Origin: Paragonimus skrjabini miyazakii
Taxonomy: Eukaryota > Platyhelminthes > Trematoda > Plagiorchiida > Troglotrematidae
Assembly: GCA_014338405.1 (NCBI GenBank)
Contig: JTDE01000279.1
Span: 153,815-217,814 of the forward strand
Direction of reading: 5' to 3'
DNA: 64,000 nt
In this document: positions 24,180 through 37,649 of the stretch, piece after piece
Numbering within the stretch: the stretch's first letter is position 1
Layout: the number at the start of each line of letters is the position of its first letter
Notes under the pieces: model-generated
What the model saw: only the letters and a program-made list of their open reading frames with translations
The model's database searches: none
Told to the model about the DNA's origin: nothing
Translations under genes and position numbers: made by a program

Positions 24180-24640
24180 CAGTCCACAACACCCCCTGGT
24201 TTCCGCTCGCACGTCGTGTGCACTTCTACCCGGTTTAGGTGTGTGATTGGCGCCTTCTACCCGGGGGTTTTCTGCCTGCTATTCCTCGGCCGTTGATCCG
24301 ATTTCGTTGAGCGATGGCTTGTCCGATCGCTCGTGCTGTCGTCCGTCTATTAACCGTGGGCTTTGACCGTAATCCACAGCTGTGTCGAGATATTCCTGAC
24401 AGTGTTGGAATAATCACACCTTCAATTTGGTCGTTCATTCTATTTCGGCCGCCACGTCTCGCCCGTTGGTCCGATCCGGTCGAGCGATGACTCATCTGGT
24501 CGCCCACGCCGTTCTCCATCCGCTCACCGTGGGTGTTTGAACGCACCTCCCCCCTGCGTTGGGGTATTCCGCCGTGAGCTGGAATGCTCGCACTACCTGC
24601 CTGATAATCTCCCACAATAGGTCATGGACAGTTTGTGTCA
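24180..24640 (-). repeat. GC-rich island with a 174-bp in-frame tandem duplication
   Basis: Bases from about 24291 and again from about 24465 share GTTG-TCCGATC-G-TCGAGCGATG and CCGTGGG-TTTGA blocks at an offset of 174 bases. A minus-strand frame is open across both units (24615-24235, 126 residues, arginine- and glycine-rich), and 174 is 58 codons, so the units repeat in frame. Composition is far more GC-rich than the surroundings. It lies next to the terminal repeat at 24085, so it is probably the body of that element. No known domain is recognised. Confidence 0.5.
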
Positions 24641-24644
24641 GTCA

Positions 24645-26435
24645 CACTGCGCGAGTGGTCATTAATTGTCAAATATTATTTTCCAAAAAGCTAACTGAAA
24701 TCGCCAACGGCAAACAAAATAAGAAATCCCAGTTGTAGAACATGAGCCGTTTTTAATGAAATTGTGGAACATGAAACGTTTCATAGACAAGACCGAGAGT
24801 ACATTTCGACATACATGCCGAATAACCATCGCCTCCGTTCGTCAAACAGCTGGCAACCTTACAGACGTCACTGCGTTAGCCGGTAGAATTTTGTGCAAGT
24901 AAAGGACTTCGGAGTATGACGAGATTCATGTTTGAAGATCTTGGCTCTGACTGGATTCAGACTAGTGATGATAATCGTATATCTTTACCAATCGACGTGT
25001 AGGTCATGGAAATATTGACTTTTAAATCAGGCATTGACCTATGTTGCTTTCGTTGCAAATCGAAGCTCATGCTCTCCCAATTGGAAATCAAACTATCAGC
25101 AGATACGTAAAATGACTAATTAACAATTTACTTAAGGAATTAAACACTTGGGAAAGATCTCCTTTCGACAGATGTCCGATTCCCTTTATAAGTGACTAGA
25201 AAAATAAGACTGTCTCAGTGGTTACTTAGTTTTGCCTGTGACCAGGTACTTACAGGTCTAGAGGCTTACAACAGTTTTTATAGTCTGATGTGATCGGGAC
25301 AGTAGAACGAACATAATGAATGTGTTGCACAATACAGATGAAATGTTCAAAAACAAACTGAACTAGGATTGAACAAATGGTACACCCAGTATAGGACCGA
25401 ACTTGCTCAGGTAAGACAGCAACAGCGCGATGATTGAAGCACGGCTGAACAAAATTACGAAACAGAACAGTATACGAGACCTATAATGATTGTTATTGGC
25501 AAGGCATATAGTTTAGTCGCTGATTGCAGCGTTGTTCAGTGGGAGAGCGCTACTTTGGTACAATGCACCATAGTTCGATTGGTCTACCGCGTCAACGGTC
25601 CTGGCTGTGATCCGGTCTGTGTCAGCGCTTCCCAATACACCACGTTTTGCGGGGTGAAAAAGTTGCACAACTATTGACGTCATTGGATTCTTGAAGAATA
25701 GACAAACAGTTTACATGATGTAGTTTAGGAGGGCCTTCTTAGCAAATGGGACTTTCAGCCTGACAAATTTTAATAACCGCATCAGCCTGTATACATATCT
25801 GCTCTAATAGTTCAACATATCCTGGTTACGCGTTAGCCCGCATTCGTCTTTTATAACTCATATCCTTTGTCCAACAGATATGCTCAATACCTCCGATATC
25901 ATGTTGGTGCCTTTCAGCTATTCTTTCCTTTGACGTTCAGCAATAACTGTTCAACAGGGTCTAAAATGGGCACATATAAACACTATGCACGTTTCACGTT
26001 GTGACGCAAGTGAACGAAACACGCTTGCTCAGAACAACCCGCCACTGCATCCTTGTAGGATGACAAATCTGCATGACACTGATCAACGAAAAATTGGTCG
26101 ACTAAACGTTAGAACAGCCCAAGCGGCCAGGTTATGTATGTTAAACTGCGTGAGAATTTCAGGGTCGGTAACGATCTGTTCACTCGAACGATTCCGGTTG
26201 CTGGCTAACAGCGAAATGGCAGTGATAAAACACGATAACCGTCAACCACAAATTGTGGAATAGTACTGATTCCGACAGCCACTGGTCCATGAACGATGGC
26301 CAGTGGCCAAATATAATCCGTAGATATCAAGACACGAGGGAAGTTCGTGCAATTTTGTTCATGTTGGAACTCGGCAGTGATGTTTTGAGCATTTAAATCT
26401 CCTACACATCAAAAGAGTGCTCTCGTCTACAAGTT
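24645..26435. other. Intergenic stretch between prominin copies
   Basis: No gene, RNA or transposon that I can support. Open frames (for example at 25486-25677 and 25985-26263) are short and unlike known families. Confidence 0.5.
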
Positions 26436-26439
26436 ACAC

Positions 26440-26685
26440 ATGAATGTTTTAGTTCAACATCCAACTCTGCTCAAATCTAATTCACCACTCCGTTTTGGCC
26501 CATGTTATCCACTTGCAAATCAGATTGCTGATCTTGATTTAACACGCATGAATTTTGGCACTTGTAACATTTTGGACCCTACCATTCTTGGCTTATTCAA
26601 TTTGACCGAGGTTCCGGATAATGCGTTTGGATCATATATACTAATACTCTGCATTGATTACAGTGACTCTTATAAGCACGAGTAA
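26440..26685 (+). pseudogene. Possible N-terminal exon of decayed prominin copy B
   Basis: An open stretch whose second half reads NILDPTILGLFNLTEVPDNA. It is followed by a splice-donor-like GTAAGC at 26682, overlapping the stop of the open frame. It lies about 2 kb upstream of the clear TM2 exon of copy B, where the N-terminal ectodomain exon would be expected. It also shows a short resemblance to the DPKIISLLDLP motif of exon 5 in gene A, so it might instead be a stray loop-2 piece. Tentative. Confidence 0.3.
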
Positions 26686-28744
26686 GCAGGCTTTCATAGA
26701 GGCCTTGGTTTTGATTTCGACAACTGAGTTCTGAAGTACTTTCAGCATGTCATTTCGGGAAACCCTTTAGCAGTTAATTAGGTCAAGTTGACATAAAACA
26801 CCGCACAAGGATAATTCAGGTTGTTCGAACACCCCGAAATGTTTGTTGTACATTTTAGTCCATTCAGATTAGAGATATTTAGATATTGCTTACTTTGATA
26901 CGTGGTCTTTCGGTCTTGTAGGATGGTTTTGTATTGGTTACTAAAAGCTGAAATCGATAGTCATTCAACACCACTCTTCCATTTGACAGTCTGTTTAACT
27001 CAAGGTCACTGAAATTCGGTATCAACCAGCAACACGTGACTACCTCCAACGGTTTTTACGGCATATATCCTTTTACTCACGTGCCACACTTACACCGGTG
27101 TCGCTCCATTCCCATGGAGAAACACTTCCTTCGGAGAAATACTGTTGGTCTCTCAAAACGCGTTTCTCTCTGAGGGTTTAATGTGGTTTGCTAAGGCTCT
27201 CCAATTATGTCACTGATCAGTCAACAGAAATAAAGGCCAGAGAGCAATACAAAAGTTTCGGATACATTAGCGAATCTCTTTGCGTAGCGCATCACTACTA
27301 CAGGTTCGCCCGACTAATGTTCAAGATACCGGAATTTCTGGGGTTATAAAAACACGAATCCAAGGTCGAACACTGAAATAAAGCTGGTTTAGGAACCAGA
27401 TACCGTTTAATAGATTACTGACCAAACTGTAAAGCAGATCTATCAATTGTGACGCCTCAAACAGGAACAAAAATGCTACGGCGCATGAACATACCCAACG
27501 AACAAGAAACTGAATGTAAGCCGAAAACTCGTTTGACTATGGAATTACAAGACCTGTCGAAATGATTGGAACTGTAGTACAAATGATATAAGTTCAAACG
27601 AATAAGATTGAGAATGTATGGTCTACAATGCATGCATTAAGAGAAAATTACTGCACAGTATTGAATGATGCTGTGCCAATTGTTCCTTTGTCTTAATCTG
27701 ATATTATTGCTGTTTGGAAAGTGTACTTTAACGAGGTTAGTGAACCGAAACTGCAGCCAACACTCTGTGAAGGCACTAAACTCTTGAGATTGTCTAAAGC
27801 AATTTAACCGAGAGGGTCATATAAACTCATCAGACAACAAAACTGTCTCATCAGCTTATGTTCCTACAGTTCCTGCCAGATATCTCCATGACTTCTGTGA
27901 CAGGGCTCAGTCTCTGTTATAAACAGAACTTGTAGAAGCGTGCACACTAGACAGTGCTGACAATTCGCAGAACTTTGGAGATATGTTGACTTTGTTTTCA
28001 TACCAACCCTTGTCATAAGCTGTTTTTCAAACTTTAGGGATACATGTTCATCTAAATTGAATACCTCATATAACTGATCACAGCTACCGAACACGGATGT
28101 ACTTTCCGAATATTCCCCTTCAAAAACCAGCGCCAAACGCGAACTTTGCTACTGTTGGTGTCAGCCAGTAGTGCACATTTTTGCTACCTCCGAGATTTAA
28201 TCTCAGTTCCATAGTTTCGTGAGACAACCATGTTGACCACTGTGTCACTGATATCTTTTTATGCATATTCAATGCATATTCAATGCATATTCATGTACGA
28301 AGTTCCAGCTACATTCACTGGTGACTTATCTTCAGTAATCGACCTCTTCGAGTCAGGATAAAGTAGCTGTTCACATGACTTCGACCATTGTTTCCACTAA
28401 TGAGAGTTTTCAGATAAGAAGAACCTACGAAAGTTTTTGAGTTTACTGGACAATGTATATATCAGTGTTGCCTAGGTCTAAGGAATATTTTGATTTGACA
28501 CAAACCACCACTGATTTGCAACTCAGAGGACTCCATCATATTTAAACAAACACCAAGTTTTCTTGTTATCTGGAGAGCTAAGAGTACATGTCAATAATCT
28601 GGTCACTTCCATTCGGGCTGCAGTGTGCAACAAGTCGCTAAAAATCGTGCTTTCAGATGATTTTAACGCATCTCGATGAATAAACATTTCATTAAAATCT
28701 GTACATACATTTATGGTTTAACAGTCTGCATTGTGATGGAGTCT
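26686..28744. other. Unassigned interval within prominin copy B
   Basis: The exons for TM1 should lie here if copy B was complete, but I could not recognise any. A short tandem repeat lies at 28261-28292. Confidence 0.4.
28261..28292 (+). repeat. 11-bp tandem repeat, three units
   Basis: Three near-perfect units of AATGCATATTC in a row. Confidence 0.85.
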
Positions 28745-29029
28745 GATTCAATGGGTGCGATCCTCATCCTTGTAGAAACCCTATTACTTCAGTTTGGGAA
28801 CAACTACGCTGGTTTTGTTGCTGATTGCCATGTTCTGTCTCATTTTTCCCAACAATGTTTTGCTTACGCTGTGAACGGTTTGAGCCCGTCTTCTGACACA
28901 TTTAACAGCCCATCAGAACTCTGACAGACATTAAACTCTTCGTTTAACGAAACAAGACGACTCTTTCAAGAACTCTGAAAATGGACGAACGGTTACTACT
29001 TTGATGTTGCACAAGGTTCAGTAATCTGT
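28745..29029 (+). pseudogene. Prominin copy B, TM2 and first-loop exon, decayed
   Basis: Bases from about 28890 align with gene A exon 1 (2-187): TCTGACACA, ACAGAC, TTTAA-GA-ACAAGACGACTC and GAAAATGGACGA blocks are shared. Copy B also preserves the part before gene A's window edge: a hydrophobic stretch (ILILVETLLLQF), then GFVADCHV, which resembles the FVANHQV-like motif after TM2 in vertebrate prominins. An in-frame TGA at 28922-28924, a two-base deletion near 28976 and a changed donor (GTGAAT) show decay. Confidence 0.75.
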
Positions 29030-31138
29030 CCTTGTGAATTTGTTGTAAATTCTCGGGCCGTTCACAGCCACTGCAGGTTTGTTCATGTTTATTTCTAAAA
29101 CAGCAAATAGAGATAACAGCCGTGATTATTCTCACCGGGTGTGATGTTGATTTCCGGTCAGTAAGTTCACCACTGCAGCTACATCTACTGTCCCAATTTT
29201 TCGGGAGCAACGCCTACGTCGATGGATAAGGTATCTGCCTAATTGAAAATAATCAACACTGCCATGATTAAGACTGTCTCATTTCTTGTTGATCGTATAC
29301 TGTTAATAACACGGAAGTTGTGTTGAATCCCTGGTGCAATAACTACCATAACACAGTACTTTCCATAGATAACAATTTTACGGATGGCAGGAAAGATTCT
29401 CCGGTGAATGATGGTTCTTCTAAAGCTTTCAGTGAATGTCTGAGTCTGTTCAGTGACAGTGAATTTTATACCACCCCTTCAGTTGTTTGGTCTGGGTAAC
29501 TCACTCCCTTGATACCAGGATATTCGTAGTTAATGAGCTGACTCAAGTAAATATGTCTTCCTAGTAAAAATATATCGTCTAGCTAGAAAGGGACTGTCGA
29601 ACAGCACAGAACACTCGGTAGTTGAGATTTTACTTACATCAAACTGACCAATTTCGTGCATAGATTTTGCAGTCGTTTGAGGCGCTCTGAGTTGCTGTGG
29701 GATCCATGGGGCGTGGAATCGCCTGATAAGACTAGGGACGATTGGGATGGTGGGCAATTTCAGTGAGCCATCAGAACCGGCACGCTTGTAGACACCTAAC
29801 CAATTCCTGTAAGGTCAAAAATGTGATAATGAAAAAAAAACGAATTTTAGTCACATAAAGATTGCCGTTGATATTTGCCTTGAATTTGCATGGGGTCCTT
29901 GGATGATCAAGCACCTCAGGCATGTGCTATTCGAAGAAACAAGCTTCTTCTTATCTGGCATCAATTAAACGTGTTGAGCAGTCGTTCGCAATGAGAAGTT
30001 CGGGTGCATGTGAGTCTATTTGAACGATAGCTCCACTTGAGATAATTTATTCAAAATCAATTGATCACCTTCCTTGAAATTAATCCAGATATTGGCATCA
30101 TGGTGCATAGTTGTGAAAGATTTAAACTAACCTCTATTGATTTAAGACCATAGGAAATCCACAGCGCATGAGTACGAGTACGCATAAACGTGAGTATCAT
30201 ATTTCGGCTGTTGACGTGAGAGAAAACATTAGATTACACAATAGAGGTTTAACAATGAAAATATTGGTGAATGTTTGTCAATGGCATTTACCAAGTTTGT
30301 ATTTGTTGAGGCTTTGGCTGTCCTTATCTGTCTAGTTATGCTTTTCGGGTTGAACTACGTGATTGTCTGATGAAACATCATGAGGAGTCTAAAAATGTAT
30401 GTGGCTACCGTAAACGATGTAGATAATCGTTTGCGTGCGTACGTGCACCAAATATCTTTAGTTTGCTATTGATTTGTTCCATCGTTTGATTAGGCACATA
30501 CAGATCGAAAATTGAGTAGTTGTTCTTGAACGTCTGGCAAACGAAGACATGTGGGATCAACAGCGACCTGAATTTCATCCACCGCTTTGGATGAAATACA
30601 ATACCTGAAATTTGTTGATTGGTGCAAACGTTTCAATCGAGTCGAGTTACTCGGATATGTGCGCGGTTACACTGCAAAATAAACATAGGAAAGAACAGTT
30701 AGCATAATTTTCTTGACACAGCCCAGACTTTGTGTGTGTGCGGCTCCGGCTAATCATTCACTACATTTTAACGACAGTGTGCTTGCTTATCCCATCACCC
30801 ATGTAAGTGACGATTTTTGAACGCAATGTAACTGGATGAACGACAGTGGTTATGTGCCGGCTGTTCTAGTTGTTCTCAGATGCTAGATTTCTTGAATCCC
30901 GCAGTGGGTGCCACCTGTCAGTGTGACAGCCAACAAAAGGGATATTCCCCATGGTTCTGTGATTGGTATAATCGGAAATCGATTTCGATCCAATCGACAG
31001 CCGTATATCTTCTTGCATAAACAGCTACATCCTGGACATCAATTCATCGCCTAGGACCTCCCGTCATACTGTATACTATTAACGAAGATGTGTCAAAATC
31101 GGACTAAGTAACTGTCTGCCAAGTGATACAATCCAAAA
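29030..31138. other. Former intron of prominin copy B
   Basis: Between the TM2 exon and the exon-2 equivalent. Apart from the PLE tail that starts at 31140, I see no gene or recognisable repeat. Confidence 0.45.
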
Positions 31139-31139
31139 A

Positions 31140-31810
31140 TAACACTTTACTTTGTGGTCTTCTTTTGCAATTCAGAGGGGATTATCTGGCAAACGACATC
31201 AGGCGCAAATTGCAATTTGCCCTATCCCGTACGTATGCGGCTGCCCAATTACACTTGGTTCGAACCATCACATGACCCATTCTACACAATCGCGAACGCA
31301 GTTTGTCTGACTGTTCTCTCTTTCACATTGTCTATCAGTTCACTTGCAGTTGTGGTGACGTCTACATAGACAGGACGGACTGACAGCTATCTCAGCCATT
31401 GGCAGAACACGTCCAGAACTGGTTGAAACAACTCTTTACAAAACATTCTCAAACCGTTGCTCGAAACCCCGCATCATCGATTGCTAGACATCTCATAATA
31501 ACCGGTCACAAGTTTGACCCACTTAGAACCTCCGAATTATTGTTACGCCATCATAACCCGAAGCTACTCGCCTTTAGTGGAACCATGTTGATTAGAACTC
31601 ATCAGCCGGCTCTATGTGCACAAAAGTGGTTGAAGCAATTCGTAGGGTTGTCATGACGATGATGACACAATAAGTGGTATGACTGAGCCTGTCCATACCC
31701 TGTCTATCTCTGCTTGTCTGTCGCATATAACTTGCATGTTTTACGTTTACGATTGATGTAAGTAAACAAAATGTTGACATATCGCAACACATATATTCCT
31801 TTTGTACTGA
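31140..31810 (+). mobile_element. Penelope-like element tail: GIY-YIG endonuclease and 3' UTR
   Basis: Across frame breaks the + strand reads GDYLANDIRRKLQFALSRTY, then FTCSCGDVYIDRTD (the Y-IGRT core of GIY-YIG with G to D), then AEHVQNWLK. It continues SSIARHLIITGH and HQPALCAQKWLKQF, with a stop at 31654-31656. The 3' UTR follows, with a GATTGATG...AAAATG box near 31753 in the position of the CTGATGAG...CGAAATG box after the 37.8-kb copy. It lies in the former intron of prominin copy B. Truncated at the 5' side; no RT is left. Confidence 0.8.
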
Positions 31811-32098
31811 CGAACTTTTTGATTGTTTATTCGGTGGAAATCGCCTTCATGATCATTACAAGCTTGTTTCCCGTCTGAAGAAAACCAACAATCTTGAAGA
31901 ATAGGTTGATGAACGGTAATCGAAGTCAGGCTGACCAGTTAATCAGTGTGCGGTAAAGTTATCTGAAAACCATTTTCCAGATTTAAAAAATGTCCGTTTT
32001 TCATGGTACCATGGGAATATGTATACGATTCCAAAATTTCATCTTGTTTCGAAATTTCAGCGGCCTTTGTTTCAATCTCTGTCTGGGAGTTTTCATAG

Positions 32099-32371
32099 AA
32101 AGTACTCTGTTTCTAAGCATAATAAACGAACTATTCGGCGACTACGATGAGCGCAATCCGTTAGATAATGTCAAACAGCATTCCACCGGTGTCAGCTATC
32201 TAGAGATTATGGCCTGCCACATATCCGATGAGTGAATTGTATTTGTCCGCGATATGCAGTGGTTTCAGAACAGTCGGAGCAACGGTGGGAAAACTAACGA
32301 GTACGTTGCTGAACGATTTCCGTGAAAACTTACTAGAAGATCTGCAAGCTACGGAATGCCACGAGTTATTT
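32099..32371 (+). pseudogene. Prominin copy B, exon-2 equivalent, decayed
   Basis: From the codons for IINELF the reading runs without gaps for 50 positions against gene A exon 2 (ILDQLL...) down to the shared QWFQ, with conservative substitutions throughout. It has an in-frame TGA at 32233-32235. After QWFQ the match moves to another frame, ending TECHELF where gene A has EGCDEFI. The donor GTAAGT of gene A is ATGAGT here (32372-32377), so the splice site is lost. An acceptor-like TTTTCATAG precedes it. Together with the TM2 exon this shows a colinear but dead tandem copy. Confidence 0.8.
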
Positions 32372-32379
32372 ATGAGTAA

Positions 32380-35300
32380 TCTGGTTGCATGCGTCTGCCT
32401 GTGTACTTACATTACCAGCTCACCCAATTCATGCTCATAATTCAGTCATTGGAGTTATGTGGTTCAACGACAGATCGGTATATCCAGGTATGTAGCAAAT
32501 CTAGAGAAAGCGATATGCATGACATAATTAGTTAAACGTCCGAGCCTGACGTTTGCGGGTTCATAGGTACAGGTTTGTTAGGATGATTATATGGACCTAT
32601 CTTGGATAGTCTAAGTGGAGTTGACTCAAAGTTGTCTTCAGCATTATCATCATTGCCACAAAAATATCTCGCATCCTTTCGCATCGTGATAAATAAATGC
32701 AGACTCATTCGGTTGAGACACTTGGACTGTTTAGGTGGCTGAAGACGTTTAATTAGACGACGATTAATTGAATTCACTTGCGTGGATGCAACCGCGTTGT
32801 CTATGAAGTAAGGATGAATTATAAAATGGACTGTTGAAACCATATCACTGTTTTGCTACAACTCGTAACTCGGTTGTATGATTACAATCGATGACACACT
32901 GATGCCGATTAATTTCACCAGTTGAGGTTTATCCGTCTGCTTTAGTTATCTAATGATTGAAAGTGTCAGTTTTCCATTACACTGTAAGTGTTTTATTATT
33001 TTACGTATACGGGTCGCTGTACTCATGTTTTGCTATACGAGACAGAAATGTTTTAAATTTTTGGAGCCTGAGTTCGCATCGCTTCACCTTTACCGTTGAA
33101 CTACTTCGAGGTAGAAAGACACGCGTTGCTTTCGATATGCTTCGTAGTCTTTGGTGTCAAAGAGACTACCGCCACTTATTTAACCTAAGGATGTATGTTG
33201 TGGCTAGTAACATATGAACGTGTCTACCACAGATACGTCTGTGATGAGTACTTTGTATGACTCGCCATTCACAATATGTCGGGACTTCCGTAGCCTTGCC
33301 ATTGCCGCACGTCTGAGTGAACTGATTCATGCTATCGAATCCTGATTTATTTTCCCTCTTCTGATATCTGCATTCTAGTTGTATTGCACCCTTGCACTGT
33401 AGACCGTTCTAGCTTACTACTGCAACCCATTCTTCTGAATACATGTCCCATCGGTTACCACATACCACTGCTTTTGGTCGTCAGCTAACTGTTTGTTTTA
33501 TGGTAGCTAGTTTTCATTCGATAATGCAAAACGAGTCTTCGTTCATAGAAGAAAGTTGTGCAAGTCCTCTGACTGCCGTGACCGGAAAAAGCACCACCAA
33601 TCTACAGTTCTACCCCAATTCTTAATCATAAATCTATGACGTGGTAATGTTCGGAACCCCAAATTAACCATCGCTTACATTGGTGATGCGCCGTGTGATT
33701 GGATGCACTTCAGACTCCTTAATCAGTAGATTATAAGCATTTCAAATTTGGATATTTGCTGCGGTAGCTGGCCGTTGTAAACGTATTGTTGAAAATGGGT
33801 GGTCGCGCAATTTTGAACAACGTAGGGAGTGAAATCATGCAACGGACTGATTGGTCATCGGTCAGTTCATGCCGACTAATTCAACGTTATCCTCGGTTGG
33901 TGATATTTCATTGCAAGGCGTCTTTGTTGGTGAGTTTTTGTTTGTAAAAATGGACTGTGTTATTAGTTTACGAGCACCAGCTGTGGTTGTTTCCGTGTTT
34001 TCAAATGAAAGAGTTTTAACTGCATCCAGTCTGCTTTCCGTTGTTGTATTGAATGCAAGCAATGACCCTGATTGTTGGGCTTTAAACAAGCGTAACTAAC
34101 CAACGTGGGCAAATTGTTTGACTGAGTCATTGACTAAAAGTCAGCCAGTTACATATCCGACAGAAAGGCTCGCATGAACGTAAGTGTAGTGTATGGAGTA
34201 GTCGGTTAGTTGGCTTGCAAGAGACGATAACACACTGAGTTAAAGAGCGTTCTATTACGATGTATGGTTAATACCAAGTGGTATTCAGAATTGTATCAGA
34301 AACTAACCTTATTAACGTAGGTTACGTTAGAGCTTTGCGGAAATAGTAATCGGTTCATTAACCTATTGCTGGAGCGCATGGCCAATTCAGAAATTTATCC
34401 CAAACAACACAAACAACGAATTGCGCAAGCGGCTTCTGCAAACTCCATTTGCAAAAGCACACGTATCGATTGTGTGAATGACTAAAATGGCTCGACCAAT
34501 CATTTGTACAGAGATAGCTAAAGGAACTTACAATTTCACTGTACACCTATAACTGCACATGAGAAGCAACTCTGTGGTTCATATATCGATTAGCTAATGA
34601 CGGATAAAGTTGTGTGACAGGTAGATGAGGTTGACTCTGAACTATCGAAAATGCTTCGGTTCCACACAAGGTTGATTAAGTAAGTTCATTTTCATTTTGT
34701 GTCAAAGATAAGAGATATAAACACGAAAATACTTAGTTTTCAGACTTTGTTATAAATGATCATACAAAGTTGAGGAATGGAAAAATGTCACAGTGCACAG
34801 TTAACGTTTAGAAAAGTCTGGAAACTGGTCAAGAACAACAACCAAAATAATCATCATAAAATAACAGACTGTATATTGGGGATGGTTTGCACTCGCATAC
34901 ATATGATGTCCAGTACGCCGAACCTGTGATAAATTAAGTTGAATACCATGCTATGTGGAGTGAATTTGATAAATTATTTTAAAGTAATGATTCACTTCGA
35001 ATCAGATTGAAAAAAGCGGGTAGTAAACAATAAGATGTCTTCTAGAAGAATATCTCGTACACTTCTAATCAGTTATTACAGTAAAAACGATACACGCCAT
35101 ACAGAATGGGCAGACATAGCAGCAAGACACGAAGGTAGAACGTTCATATGTGCATCTCAGTGGCGTTCTAGATGCAGCAGCATGATGATGTAATTGCTAA
35201 CAATATTGATATTGATGTGGAAGTGTCAAGAAACAATGGTCACACGTTAAGTAGTGGAAGTTGGTGATCACGCTGACTTGGATACAAAATTGGAGAAACA

Positions 35301-36660
35301 AAGGTCAAGTTGAACTCCAACACTAATGTCTGGTTAAAGCACAAGTGCAGAAAAAAGTAACAGAATGCACAAACAAAGAAAATGGATGTCACTAAGGGGA
35401 TGATCATTTGTTTCTGCATATAGAGAACAAGGTTGGTCCGGCGAATTGCCATAGCTCATACAAATTTCGAACTGTGTCATGAGTTTGACCGGTGCGTTGT
35501 TCGGAAGGACGTAGTTGCATCCGCTTTGTGTCAAGTATCCTTCGGGTACCTATTTACGGCATTACTGGAAGTTCCGTTTATTGACTGAGTCGGGAGAAGC
35601 TGGTAGTGTTTTTAACAGGACCTACCTTGACAGTAAACAACGCCGGTTTCGTTGGTAATAGCAACCTATGCACGTCTGACCTAATCAGATGCGAACTTCG
35701 TTTTGGTATGCCGCTAACAATATGGTCATATGCTTCGACTTTACGTTCACAATACAAGTCAAAATACAACTGCTCCGCTTGTGTGAGAAATATGTGAGGC
35801 CCCATCTAAGCTCAAGTTTACATATAGGAATTTAGTCTTAAGGTCAGATGGCAAACACTGTTGATATCTCCCAATCTTAGAGGAAAGCCACAGTTTTCAT
35901 GTCGCTATTTATCCACATGACCTATCATATTCGTTTATTTACACACATTTTTCCGTGCCAGCAAAGTTAATCAGTTTTACCCTGGCGTTGCTTGCTTGAA
36001 CGTAAACTTCAGCCGGTTATGACATTTTGTGCTTTAGTGGCTAACTTTCGAGCTATGTTGCTGGCAGTTTCTGCAAATATACAGTAAATCATATTGGCTA
36101 CAGCTGAATTATCATACAGACGTTTAGAGGACAAACATCTTCTCAATGAAAATATACCCCCGACAGGGTTATACAATGCTAGAATCAACTCAGTTCATGT
36201 TTAACGACGTGAACAAATTTTTAGATGCGGCATGGTGAATCAACACACTGATTGACGGGAGAGGCCATGCCGTATTCGCGATTTTGCTGGTACGTTATTC
36301 CTCACTCACCATTAGTTATAACAAACGTTCTAACGATAGTATACGATGAGAAACGTCGTATGTTCAAATTTTGCAAATCAGAGTTAGGTAAGGTTACTGA
36401 CTACCTGAGTCGAATTATAAAACCATAATTACACCAAAAATAGTTATAGACCATAGAAGGCAATACTGATTTTGCTGCCACCATCAAGACATATTGCGCA
36501 ACGACACTCGTACGTATTGATGAACACACAAAGTTATAACTTGCCTTATATCTGTTGTACATTACTTCGGTTTTGCTGTAAAAATTCCGGGTATAAGTCC
36601 CAGTTAAGCAGTTGTTTGTCAAACACTTTCAGACATCTATGAAGATTCTCAGTCTTTATT
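32380..36660. other. Repeat-poor stretch inside prominin copy B
   Basis: Equivalents of gene A exons 3-4 would be expected here. I compared the short open frames by eye and found none convincing. No transposon motif was recognised. Confidence 0.4.
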
Positions 36661-36665
36661 CTAGT

Positions 36666-37045
36666 CTCAAGTTGAACATCACCCACAACTGATCGCAGAT
36701 GTCGCAAGCTCATAAACTGTCCAGTCGGCCCCTTTTTAAAAGAAGCACTAAACTCGAGTTTCGCTCTCATTAAAGTTCGTCAGTAGTGCATATCCTTGCC
36801 ACTGCCCGTACTAGAACTCCGGCCACGCTTTCATGAGGCAGCCCTGTTTACCACTGAGTCATTGACTTCATATTAAGCACGACGGAATTATCATATGTGG
36901 ACCCTCAACCACTTTCGTTTGTGAGTAACGATCAGGTTGCCCGATCGCCTCAAGAGGAGACACAGTTACTGTCTGTTAACTCCAATCGATAACCTCGCGA
37001 TTAGGACAACCTAGACAGGTCGAAATCTCCAGTCTGATTAAATAT
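36666..37045 (-). mobile_element. tRNA-related SINE with hammerhead, copy 2
   Basis: About 380 bases, aligned end to end with copy 1 at 8858-9240. Minus-strand order: 5' unit, tRNA-like stretch with CTCAGTGGTAAAC and a decayed box B, hammerhead (36789-36745), then the GGGGCCGACTGG 3' body. Confidence 0.72.
36745..36789 (-). ncRNA. Hammerhead ribozyme motif in SINE copy 2
   Basis: Stem I is perfect here: GCACTA pairs with TAGTGC. Core CTGACGA and CGAAAC are intact, stem III is the CTCGAG palindrome, and the cleavage triplet is GTT rather than GTC, which still fits NUH. Confidence 0.7.
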
Positions 37046-37049
37046 GCTA

Positions 37050-37645
37050 GTTCCTAATTATTATGGCTCCAATTTGAGTTTCTATCTAACGTGAACACCC
37101 GAATTCAGCAGTCATAGAAAGTTAGTCCAAAAACGGACGGTCAAGTTTTGGACATTTCAAAATCCTGATAGCTCGTTATCTTGATTAGTGGGAGTTTCAT
37201 AGATAGCTCAAAGAAACTTCATGCTTTTCTCACAGCAAAACTAGTAGACATATTAGGAAATTTGTACATAATAGACCGATTTTCACTACCGCTGACAACG
37301 GTCAAAACTCTTGTTTTTCTCTCAACATCTTTCTCCTTCCAGTTGTAGCACGGCTTACCACAAAACATACAAATTCCAGCTTAACTTGGCTTAAAAAATG
37401 GGATTTGTCATTCAGGTACTTTGCACTAACATAGGGTTTACTAAACCCCGGCCATAAAACATGAATTTTGAAATTCCAACTAAATGTGTATGATTGATTT
37501 TCTAAATGTTTTATTTGGTTTCATGGTTTACCTGTATAAATTCAGAACAGGGAGACTTGAAATGGAGAGGTACGTATTGAAAATTACGCAAAAGAACTGA
37601 AAGACGCCGTATCTGACTGCAAATTTTAACGATCCCGCTGCCTAA
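37050..37645. other. Unassigned stretch
   Basis: Between SINE copy 2 and a PLE tail. I see no gene or recognisable repeat. Confidence 0.4.
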
Positions 37646-37649
37646 CTAT

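Noticed and set aside
28261..28292. CRISPR-like array
   Set aside because: Three adjoining 11-bp units without spacers; a simple tandem repeat.
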